Program-made: the position numbers and the translations under genes
Assembly (NCBI RefSeq): GCF_963678635.1
Contig: NC_087066.1
Span: 11,764,517 to 11,828,516 of the forward strand
Source: Symsagittifera roscoffensis
Lineage: Eukaryota > Xenacoelomorpha > Acoela > Convolutidae
Direction: 5' to 3'
DNA: 64,000 nt
Part shown: piece by piece, positions 25,301 through 37,500 of the stretch
Layout: each line of letters starts with the position of its first letter
How positions within the stretch are numbered: the stretch's first letter is position 1
Notes under the pieces: generated by a model
The model's database searches: none
Told to the model about the DNA's origin: nothing
The model's input: only the letters and a program-made list of their open reading frames with translations

Positions 25301-28300
25301 GATTCTTGTGCTTTAATAATATTCAGGATCGGAACTATCGGTGTAATTAGCATGGGCGAGACCATATCCGGGTTTTCTACACTGTACAATAAGCTCCCGT
25401 AGCTCAGTCGGTTAGAGCGCCGTACTTATAGACAGAATGAGCAATGCGGATGTCGGCAGTTCGAGCCTGCCCGGGAGCACCTCGCATTTTGAAGATTTTG
25501 GAGAATCAATCAGATCACAATTTTGACACAGGCGATTACCACTCCGGCTCTTTTTCCTTTAGCATCAGTTTTATAACGTGACCAGATTTATGTGACCAGA
25601 TTTATGTGACCAGTTTTAAAGTGACCAGTTTTTAAAGATATTGGAATATCTTTATAATTTTGCATGCCAGTTTTATACCAATCGGACACTGTGAACACTA
25701 TTTGGCTCTTTTCCAGTCCCCCCCCTTTCAAATTCAAATTTGAAAAGCTTATTTAACGTTGTCATAATGCATTGAAATTTTGCGTGTTGAACAAATCGAC
25801 AACTGTGAACCGACAGATTTGTTCTTCATATATACAGCGTAACATCACGCATTTAGTCGTAATAACACGTAAAACAAACATAAAACTCGGTATTTTGAAA
25901 GGAGGGGGGACTAGAAAAGAGCCCACAATTTTTACTTTTAAAACTTTTAGGTAGACGGGGGACGGGGGGTGTCGCAGTTCTGCTTAGCTCGCTCACAATT
26001 CCTGACGGGCTTAAAATTTCCTGGAAACCCAAAAGATTGTGAGGCACCTCTCACCTTTTCACTTTCGCCTTCGTTGAATGTGATCTGTCTGTGGTTGGTC
26101 ACGTGGGTACCCGACTTAGGGTCTACCTCCCCCAACACTATGTCATTGTTGTCTATCTCCCCCACACCCGAGTACTTCCGATCCACATCTGTCAACTTCA
26201 TGCCTGGAAATAATTGCAAGCATATCAGCAATTATTTCATAAAAAACACTTTCGGTCACCCCATTAAACGTGAAAAATTCGTGATATTTTCGTGATGCTT
26301 TAGTGAAGTTTGTGAAAGAAACATAAAAGTTTGAAAAAAGTTGATTGATGGAGTTTAAGGTGACCGAAAGTGTGAATGATTTTGGTATAATAAAGTTTTT
26401 GGACATGCTCTACAAACCAAAGAACTGGCTTTAAGTTTGGACATATAGTTTCAGAATCAAAAGAGCGTAGTGGCAAGATGCATTTTAAAATAAATAGCTA
26501 AAAAAAACATTTTGCAGAAAAAATTAATCTAGAAAATCTAGAAAAAAACAGCCTCTAAAAAATTTTTAAAAAACACGGTTTTTTAATCAAAAGTTAACGA
26601 ATTTTTTTCGTTTAAAATTCGAGTTTATCAAAATGGTGCCTTAATTACGTGTCTAATTCATGATTATGTCATCCGACTTTAGTAAGTGCTTAAATAATTC
26701 TCCAACATCATTATTTTCTTCGTGAAAAGTGCATTATCAGTTCTTGTTATTTAATTTGAAATGCTCATTTAAATTATTGTGTTCGAGGCGGAAAAAAATC
26801 ACCAAGATATTTTCTGTTTTCGTCAGATTTAGTTCTGAAGTAAATCTTGTAGAACTAACCATAAGCTTTATTGAAACTACTAATGCTTTTAGACAAATCT
26901 GTATAGATGCAATTTTAAGCAAATGCAACTGAGCTATCACACACGCAGTTCGGCTAATTGCACACTTCTCTTCTATTACGTATTTGCTAATTGGCCTTCA
27001 GAATAGCGAATTCTTAAGTTTGTTGAACTGTTTTTGAAAAAAACGGGAACCGGAAGTCCAAAAATCAGCCATTTACCCTGATTGGTGATTAGCCAACCAC
27101 ACATTAGCTTTTCAAAATCTTCAAAATAGTTTGTCCGTGAGACGACAATTCGTAACAGGCGACAATTCGTAACAGTGAATTAAGCGGGGTAACACTGATT
27201 CACGCGCAATATTCCTCTCGTCTCGGATGTAAGCGCAGCCAATGCCTTACTAAGATTATCGCTTGTTACGAATTGTCGCCTGTTACAAAGTGTTACCTGT
27301 TACGAATTGTCACCCTACCGACTTCGTCGTAATATAACATTTTGAATCATTGTATAAAAGCAATAGAACGAATTGTAAAAAAAAATCAACAATTTTTCAA
27401 CAGATTATCAATACTGCAGAAATCAAGACAAAAAAGGCGTATTTTTTAAATAAAAAATCAGGTTCCTCGAATAGTGCTTATAGATTATTAAGAGTGGTAT
27501 GATATTTAAACTTTTTGAGTTAAGAATTGGGTTTGAAAAAAAACAAAGTCTGGGTCAAGAAAAGTTGTCTAAAATTTTCGTCTTTTAGATCAAACTTTAC
27601 AATTGATTTTGGACAATGATGTACGAACTCACTCATGGCTCACTTTTAAGCTGTTCTTTGTATTTTTTATTTGAAATATCGTATTTTAATTTCGTCTGGA
27701 GTTTAAGTCAAACCCAGTGTTGCTACACACGAAAGCTACCTGAAAAAAAAAAAAGATTTTTTTTTGGCTTGAGTGCCCTAATCAGAGCCTTCTGGGCGCG
27801 AATCGATAGTTGATTTGGCTTGAAATTAGAAGCTTATTTAAGCTTTTCACAAAAAGTGTTCTGAGAATTCGTCCATTTTTCTTTAAATACTGTTCCGACC
27901 ACTTCACAAAGTGAAAAAAAAATTGGCGTTTGGTGTTTTTCAGCCATCTTTGATTACCTAAAAAACTTCGCACGTGTTGAAGTATGATATCAAGCTCAAG
28001 AAAAATTGGAAAAGCAAAGCATTTTTTTGCTTTCGAAAAAAATTAATTCAGAGTTTTTGTTATTACTGAAAACGATTATTCCGAACGAAAACATGTATTT
28101 CGACCATTTCAATCAGTAAAGGGAAGCAAATATAGAGAAAGTGTTTTTTATCCACTCGACTTTGACTGCCTTAGAGAAAGCTCGAACGATCAAAAGTGAT
28201 ATCATATTAAAACTCTATTGGTCGTGATTTGGACTCCAAAATATCAAAAACTGCAGTTTCAAAAAAACTCGCTTGAAAATTTTCAGACTAGATGACACCA

Positions 28301-31300
28301 AATCCACGAATGACTGACAGAATTTGCAGAAACGATTTTTTAAATTTTTTTTTAGTTTTCTGATTTTTGAACTTGTTTACTCAATTCAGAGTGGCTGAAA
28401 CATTCTGTGCTTTTTGTAGGCTATCTTTGTTGTCATATTGGTTCCGTTTCTTTTTTCAAAATGATTGTTAAGTTGAAGGGTGAGGTTAAGTACACAAAAT
28501 ATTTTTCGAAGAAACATATCTTTGAAAGTTAAGGGAGTCGTGACAAAAAGTACGAAAATACAAATAAACACGAAAAAGTTTTGGTCAGACAGAGGGGTTG
28601 TGTGGTTGTTAAAAAGGAGTTCAACAAAGTTCGTAACTGCACATAGGTCATGTCATGTCAACATATTCAAGGCCATCTTCAAATTAGAGGTCAATGTCAA
28701 GGTCAACCAGTTTGCGCATGTGTATGTGAACATACAACTACCTGTTGAAAATCGGCGTCTGTAGTTGCAAGCGTAACCGAAGCAAGTCGGCCGAATTATC
28801 ATCTCTGATGAATACAAACATGTTAATTTATTGGCCCTTTATTCGAAACTACAACCATTTTTTTCAAAAAATTATTCTCACTAATTTGGAATTTTGTCAG
28901 AAACTACTCCGTCTGGTTTATAGAAGAACCATTAAGTATAAGTTTCATATTTGTAAACAAAATTACTGTTAAAATTAATTCTTTTTTTAAGTTTTTAAAA
29001 AAATGAATGAATTCTAACATGTATCTACAACAAGTAAGAAACATCATTTGAGCTAAAACTTAAAAATTAACAATAACCAAATATCATGTTAATAGTGAGT
29101 TAATTGTTAGACGATTAGTTGGTGGATAGTGAATAATAAAACTTAAATTCGATAACTACTTGACAATTGAATTAGTTAATTAACCATCTAAACTAGACCT
29201 AATTGATTAGTTCATAAACAGTTGATAGTAGTCTTCTAAACCTAAAATAGTCCATCAAATATAAGTGTGTTCTATTTTCAAGCCGGACATCGCCCGTTTA
29301 GCCAAAAGGTCAAAAAACAATTCCAGATTTTTTTCATATTTTTGTCTTTTTGTCGCAAAAACACAAAATACAATTTTTGCTGTTTGATTTAAAATTTCGG
29401 TGTTCAATTCCGTGTTGTTTATTTTAAATTGAAAATTAGACCACTAATTTTCAACTGACTGATCTTTAGGCTAAGCGAGCGTTGCCGCCCTACTTTGTAA
29501 ATTGATGTTAATCAGCCAAGTGTATCAGTATGGTACAAAAGTAATTGTAGTCTAAATGATTAGAACAGACAGCAGGTGTGAGTTAGACGTATTATAATTG
29601 TTTGTCCATCAGCACAACAGCGGGTGAGTAGTGTCAGCAGGATGCCATTGTCACAGCCAGCATGTGGAGTCCAATTATATTATTGTCCAATCAGAATTCA
29701 CATCGAATGTGATTGGACGAGATCTCGGAAGTCTACTTTCTACAGGCTACGAATTGCAAGTGACAGAGCAGTGTTTAGAAAAATCAAGAAGAAAAAACAA
29801 AAAAAGTTGCAGAAAAAATTTCAAAGTCTCAAAAATATTGTAGCCAACGCATACTAGCTAATATATCTGAATTATATAACCTTATATCTAACTTTTGCAA
29901 GACTTGAAACAAAGAAACTTGAACCAGAGAAAAAAATCGTAAAGCTTGAGCCTCTGCTAACATATTGAGTAAAAAATATTGAAAATTGAGGTTTGAGGTA
30001 TTACGATTGCGATTTTTATGTCTTCACAATAAGTTACCATCACTGCTCTGTAAAGGACGATAACTGAATAAAGTTATGTAACCGACACTGTTCGGTGGTC
30101 TGATAGTTGCATAATAACGGCGAGAAACAGAAGAGAACAGATAAACGCTGCTGTCTAAACTTGCTCCGAAGACATTCCATATTACGTAACCTATTGCGCA
30201 ACACCCTGTTGCATCTACTCGTAGGCCATAATGGGAGCTGAGATGATGTAATCTGGGTGACATAATACTTTACCCTTCTCGGCGTCCGATGGCATGTTGA
30301 TAATGCGTTGGTGCTGTCCCGTTTGAGTCCACCAGAGGTCTTTGTCGGTCAGAGACCAGATGTCATCAAAATCCTCTCCGCTTTTCGCGGTCGCGTCTTT
30401 TATTTTAACGTCTGTTCCGACACACACACATTTATTAGTCAAAAAATTTAAAAAGTTAGTTGGCGAAATTATCAAAATAATTTGTTAAATATTAGTAATT
30501 ATAAGACTATTTGTATTTGTTCTTACATAATTCCTACATAGAAGATAAAAAATTCCTAGAACAAGATGAAAATGTTAGCGGCAGTAGCGGATTTAGGAAG
30601 ATGGGGCGTCGGAACTCAACTGAACTCAAATTAAAATTCTTTCTTGAGTTCCGTGCCGAACTGGCTGAGCCAAACGCTGAGCAACTTAGCTCATATTTAA
30701 GATGGACAGTAAAATTTTTCCTTGCATATAAACCTTATTTTTCAACTTTGTAATTTCTTCCATGCGTTTCATGTAACAAAAAATCATTTCAGCATTTTGT
30801 TGAAAATTATTTGCTTTTTTATTACCAGCGGCATCCAGCTTAACTTTTGTTTACTGAACAATAAAATATTGTTTATTCCTGGCAGAAAACTGGAACGAGA
30901 CAAACAATTTTATTTTCAAATGGAAACCAGCAGAATTCATCGGAGGGAGACTAACTGTGTCAGAGAAAAGTCCTTTTATATCCGGTGTATATAACTTTTT
31001 ATGACCCCATTTTATGGCCTTCAGTTGGCCAGAGAAACCTTCGGTTATTCCTATCCGTCTCTTACTTGGTTAGCGTTATGAATAATAAACAGAGAGTATA
31101 AGTATAATAAACCACCCTAGGGTGCAAACAAGCCAACACAAGGGACGCAATGTTTAGTATGTGTTGCAAGTTTGATCAAAATGAGAGGTGGCAAGTATTT
31201 TTTACAAGCGCAAATTTTGACTTTTTATGAAAATTTCCCCTCAATATATGACTGGTATAAATGTAAATTAGACACTGGGAGGGGTTCCAAAGATCCCAAT

Positions 31301-31506
31301 ATGATCCTATAAACTAATTTATTTCAAATTATACCCAAAACCACGTCATCTTAAGCGGCAGATTCCTTACCTTTTTGCTTCTAATTTGAAAACAGACAAA
31401 ATAGCTGACTAGAAGTATTTCAATATTTCGAAAACAGAATCGTTTTTGAAATAGTTTTCTATAGTTTCACCGTATCTTAACTAGCCCCCATCTAAACCTA
31501 CTCCCC

Positions 31507-31537
<31 letters not shown>

Positions 31538-34500
31538 GGATTTCTCCTTCCAACACCTCCTAAATTGTAATCAATCGTAACATACAAATTTCACAAAAAT
31601 CCTTATTTGGATAATAAATTGGAGTTACACGAAACATTAAGTTTTTGATTACTATTAGTAACATACCACACCACAACCACAATCACAAACACACTTAATC
31701 AATCAACACTTTTGGGGTTGGTTATGAACACTAGCATTGTTTATGTTAAGAGTTAAAGTAGTTCACATACCCACATAGGCGGTGTTTCCTAAGTACCCCT
31801 TGCGAAGCACTGTGATCTTCAGCTCCCCTGCACTCTCGGCTACAGTGTATGACCTCTTGGCCAGGGTCAAATAGGACCACATGAGTTCATGACGCAATCC
31901 AGTGACCCTATTGCCACCTGCACAAAATTTAGTTTGTAATTTAGTTAGAAAAGAAAAGTTATCTTAGAAGAAGTAACAAAAAGCCATAAAATGAACGCAG
32001 AAAAAAAATTGTACAAGCAAAATTAACAACACGAAGCTTTTGAAGAAAAAAAGAAGGAAAACGCGTCACGAAGCCAATTTTTGTTGCAGTCACGAAGCCA
32101 ATTTTTTGATCCTTCCTCAAAATGCTGTTATAATTAATTTTGACTATATTGCACGGCAAACTATTTATTGGGCGCTTTGGGACGATATCCCAAAATAGTA
32201 CAAAGTGAATACCCTTTGGGTCGGCAGGGGTTCGAATTTTTAGGAAAAAGAACGTCCTCCCAACCCCCCACCCCCCCCCCCCCCCCCCCCCCAATCCGCT
32301 ACTGCTTTTGGGTGAATTTCGACTAAAAATAAGAAATAAAAAAAACTTTCAGGTAAATTCAAAGAATTAATTTTTTGGTCAATTTAGAGAAAATTTTACT
32401 TTTCGCACTGAAGATACCATGCTCGTAAAATACTCGCAAAATAAATTATAAAAGGGAAAAGAGAACTTGAAACCATTTTTCCGCCACGAGTGATCGGTTT
32501 TCTTTCAGCAGATCAAATTCCGGTTAGAACATTTTAAAAATGATTTCATATTTGATATGATGCTTTTTATAGCACCTGATTTTACGCGGAAAACTCAAAT
32601 TTCACCTCACGTCATAATCTTGATAGAATGGCAAACTATGTTTGAAAGTATTGATTGTTTTAAGCTCCTTGAAAGAATGAAGTCTTAGTTTAAACAACAA
32701 AAAAAAGTTCAGCAGAACTTTCATCCAGAAAAATCAGTTGCTACAGAGGCCACATTTAATGTTTTGAATCAAATTTAAAGGTATTTTTATACATTCATTT
32801 CAATAAAAGACCACTCCCAAAAAATCTTTTGTGTTTTTATATTTATAGCGAAAGACGGTGGAATTTTATTTTATTTGAGGGCTGAAAGGCACAAGTCTGC
32901 GATGTAGAAGTCAGCCTTCACTTGGGCCAAAGAATAAAAAAATTCAGTATAAAAGTCCCTATTCACATTTTAAAACTGATTTTCGATGATTTTTTGGGAA
33001 GCGAGAAGAGGCGAAAATAAAAATTCACAAGCATGAAAAATTGATTTATTTATGCATTAGAAAAATCAATTTTTTTATCAAATGCTTCAATATTTCGATA
33101 AGTTTTAAAATCATAACGAGTTTAAAAGTTTTTTATACAAAATTAGATCATTGAAGATCCTCTGGAACTTTGTTCTAAGCAACTGCCTAAAATAGGCAAA
33201 AATTTGCCTGATATTTTTTGCTCTTTCTCTTTTTGCTCTTTTGTTAGAAGTTGGATTTCTCCGTTACAGGGACAACAACATAATGCAGAGATAACTGTGC
33301 ATGCGATAATCTTGTGAAATTCGGAGAAAACAAGCGGTGTAAATTCAAAAACTTTCCAGATAGAATTAATGTAGAAAACAAATTTTTCTTAATTCAGTGT
33401 CACTAAACATAGCGGGTATTCTAGACAATAATGCAAAGAGAACCTTTACAGCTTATATTCTTTTGAACCAAATCACATTTCATAAGATTTCAATATGATA
33501 AAACTTTTTGGTCTCACAGAAACCAGCTTTCAGCTAGCAAAAACAGCACAAAAAATAAAAATTTACCCCACACAAAAGTTAATTCCTACTCCTTAATTTA
33601 AATTCGAAACACGAACCGGGTGCCTGAGTGACGAAATTGTCAAAGGATATAGCCAAAAGACAGTTGGAAAAGAATCAATAAACGCTAGTAAACCGAAAAA
33701 AAATACATAACTTGCTTCAAATTGCTTTTTGAAAAACAAAAAAAGATGGCCTTAGAGTTTTTGAAATTTCTAAACACATTTTGATTGATAAACTTTTGAT
33801 GAAAATAACTCAATTTGAGAACACTGGATCAAATAGTATAAATTTTATTTGAGAAATTTAAAATATCTGATAATTGAATTCCATTCCGGAAATTAGAAGA
33901 CTATCAAGTTTTTCGTGATCTTTACCTTTTCGCTTTTTGATAGTAGAGTTTGCCTTCCTTTTCACAAAGGAAATGAATTGAACTGAAGAAAAAATCGAAA
34001 ATCAAACCGCGAAAAAGTAAATTTGAGCCTGACACTAAAAAAATTAAAACTAAAATCATCAAGACCTATATAAATACTCTCATCGACTTTTAAAAAGCTT
34101 GCAAATAAACTTCACACCTATAGTAAATATTCTGGAAAATTATGCTACTAAATCGATTTCTGATTTCACTTATTTCAATCGCTAATTCGGATGCTTCTAA
34201 ATTACTTAATAAAAAATGGTAGAGCTTTTTTAGACTTTATTCTTGGAAAATGTTTATAAATTCTTTGGGATTGCGCGTTTTGCTAAATTGATCGCGTATT
34301 TTTTAATAGATATGTTTTTTTTGAAATTGAAAATTGCAAAATATTGGTGTCACTTTGCTGCAACTGCATCTAATGAAACATCAAAGTTTTTTTGTAGAAC
34401 AATTGTTACCTCTATATGAAAATACATGATTTTTTTTCATGCAAAATACAATTAATTTTTTGAAGAAAAAAATCATAATATCTCGTTTGACAAAAAACTG

Positions 34501-37500
34501 CAATTGACACATTCAAAATATTTTAAAAACAATTTCAGAGGATATCTGAAAAAATTTATTTGGAAAAGTGCTTTCCCCATAATATTCTTGAATATATAAT
34601 TGTATGAGTAGCACTTTTTTCACAGACTAATTTCATGGTTTTGTATGATTAGACCCCTGTTTGTTACACGCTTTATACGACTACAAATCTTTTATTTTAT
34701 TACATGCGTCATGCGCGAATATTATTAAATCTAGTTAGAAGCTCCTCAGTTTCGGTTAAAACTAGCTGAATTCACATGGTGTCCACGAATCTCAACATTT
34801 TCCACCAGAGAGCAAAGCAAAAAAACTCTAAGGGTTCCCGCATTGGCAAAACTAAGATTGCAATTGATAATCGCAAATAAAATCTACAGTTCAGCGAGCT
34901 AGTTTAATTTTATGCACAAAATAATGGATTTTTTTTTACTATCAAATCGATTACAATTGATTGCAGTTTATACTTATTTCAATCGATTTGATAGTGACCA
35001 TAATCCAATCGATTTGATAGTGACGAAAATCCATTTTTAAGTGCCTTTTTTGCTACAAATTATATATAAATTTTTAACTGATTTTATACACATTATATAC
35101 ATATTTTATATAAATTATATACCCTATAAAATCCATTGCAATTTCGTTTAAATTTTTATAGAAAAAAATTCGAAATTGAAAAAAGTTTTGTTACGCGTCT
35201 TGTTTTTTGAAAATGGCCAAAATTGATTAAAACAACATAAATCATTATAATAAGACCAAAACTGATAAAACGAGAATAAGGGCGAGTTTTCGTTTTTTTT
35301 CCACTAGATTTTGATTGTTTGTGAGTTGGTGTTCGTTTCGGGGGGATAAAATCAAAAAAAAAAAACTAAAAAAAAAGGTTTTTGTCCAAAAATGGAAAAC
35401 CCCAGTATCTTCTTAATTTTTTTCTTATATTTTCTCGAGTCGAAATATGTTCCCTGAGTTTTAAGTTGCTATATTTTTGTTGCATGTTTTTGAGCTCAAA
35501 AACGAATTTTTAGCGACCTTTTTCTGTATTTAGTACATTGGTTTTTGCCCAATATCTGATTTACATTGATAGTTTTTTAATATTTTTATTGCTTATTTTT
35601 GTGCCCAAAATCTTGTTTATATATTGATGATTTTCATGAATTTATGCATATTTTTGTGACTGAGTCTTGTTTATATCGATGATTTTCTTGAATTTGTGTC
35701 GTTTAGTTTGAATTCAACTTTTGTTTCGAGTTTTCAAACAGCATGCTTCTAAGAGTAAAAAAAATCAATTTTTTAGACAATATAATGCATTTTTTAGACA
35801 ATTTAATCGATTTTTTTGGGTCCTCAGAAAATGCATTACAATCGATTATAATCGATTTTATACAGATTCTACACAGATTTTATACTGCCAAAAAATTCAT
35901 TTTCTAGACTATAAAATCGGTTTTTCTGAATTGTATAAAATCCCTATAATATCCATTTTAGTGTCTAATTGGGTTAAATACAATCGATTTTTTACTAGTA
36001 GAAAATCGGTATAAAAATCGATTATAAGCGATTGCAATCTTATTTTTGCCAATGCGGGTTGTATTTTTACAGAATTCACTTGTTTTTTGTTCAAAGATTT
36101 TGAAAGTTGCTCAAAAACGCCATGTTAAATTGAAAAACAGCCTGCAGCGCGGAAAATTTTGGCACAAAAAATGTTGGCTACTTTTCCTCACGTTATGCTT
36201 GTAGTTATGAGCACACAAATATTTTATAATTATGCGCACACTGATAAAAGTCATATTCGACAATACACTGACCGGCATACCAAGATTCTCATTAATTACA
36301 CAACGCTAGATTAGGTTGAACAACATCAGCAAGCTAGAGCACCCAACTTGAGACCAACCCAAGTTGCAGTGAACCTCAAGCTAGACACCAGTTGAAAAAC
36401 TTTGGAGCGATTGCAGCCGGTGCAACAGAATCTGAACTCAATTTTGACCCTGAGGCTAGAAAATTCAGACAGATTTGTCCAGACTTCCTCCGAGACAAAC
36501 ATTCCACTCGAGGCGAAGACGACAGTCATTAAAAGTATCCCATTTTGTAATTCTTTTATGGGCGGGATCTTTAAAAGGCGGAAGCTTCAAGAGGAGGGAT
36601 TATTGGTAATATTCCTGAAGTGCACGTGATTAATGTAGTTCATTTTGATTCAAGTTTGTTCAAACGGGCACTTTAGCTTTTATCATTTCAGAATTTTTGA
36701 ATATTTTGTAAATTAAAATTTGGGTTCAAAAATTTGATCACACTTTTGGTCTGTCTGTTTCAGGCTGGCCTGAAGGTTTTTCGCAACGAAGGGCGAATAA
36801 AATAAAAACAAAGAAAGCTCGGTCAACCTTTTTTGTAGGTCAACACAGCCAAATTTTCTGATCTTCCCAAAAAAATTCACAGAGACCTTTTTTCTATTCC
36901 TCGGTTTCGAGATAGCGAATACTTCATTGCGATTAGATATTCATCCCCGAATTAATTCTTCCTTGATGGGATGTTCCGATTTGGGTTAAATTGGGTACGA
37001 CGTTTGAAGTCGACCCTTAATCCCATTAACATATTAAGTATTCTAGGCATTCTTCTCTAGTATTTTTAAATGTGACAGATGCAGCTAAATACCAGAGCGT
37101 GCAATTGAAGGCGAATTGGATTGATTGCAGCATCAAAATTCCGGTTTGAACCCCCGGACCAAAATTAATCGAGGGGGAAATTTGTTAAATTGGCAACCAT
37201 TTTTCATTCTACCCTCTACCTAACTAACAGCCACAGACATTTATTGCACATAACGCGCCATGATTTTGGGCCATAAAAACTGCATCGATTTTTAAACTAC
37301 CGTTCAAAGTTTCCTGGACCTTGACATATACAACTGTTTTTACAATTCAGAGTTCAACTCTAGCGCCAGTTAATCTGGAAAAAGGCGGGAAAGCGTTTAA
37401 AAAGGGGACAATAGTTGCCACTTTTGCCGATTGGAAACTTTTAGCATTTCGGTCTTTGGGGAAAAGAAGGACAATACTTTTGGGCTGATTAGTTGAACAA

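Larger units (their letters stand above)
21780..26054. other. intron 7
   Basis: Contains a repeat fragment (23100-23310), a region with scattered copies of a CTTATCATACAATTTCCAT-like word (about 23970-24830), a MITE relic (24885-25128), the tRNA-Ile gene (25393-25479), a short tandem repeat (25578-25637) and an inverted-repeat element (25703-25925). Confidence 0.5.
31918..34836. other. intron 4, right part
   Basis: AT-rich. Contains the MITE fragment at 32185-32305 and a family copy at 33745-34035. No gene seen. Confidence 0.45.

Noticed and set aside
28480-28764. 94-codon plus-strand frame
   Set aside because: No recognisable domain, low-complexity basic composition, no supporting context.
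29624-29857. Overlapping plus-strand frames of 77 and 70 codons
   Set aside because: Two frames open over the same bases, ending in a Lys run from poly-A; no domain and no splice sites joining the host gene.
35721-36014. 97-codon plus-strand frame
   Set aside because: Lies within the AT-rich inverted-repeat element and is made of repeated Phe/Tyr/Ile words from ATCGATT-type repeats.
37130-37180. B-box-like GGTTTGAACCCCCGG as a tRNA gene
   Set aside because: No pairing acceptor or anticodon arm could be drawn upstream.
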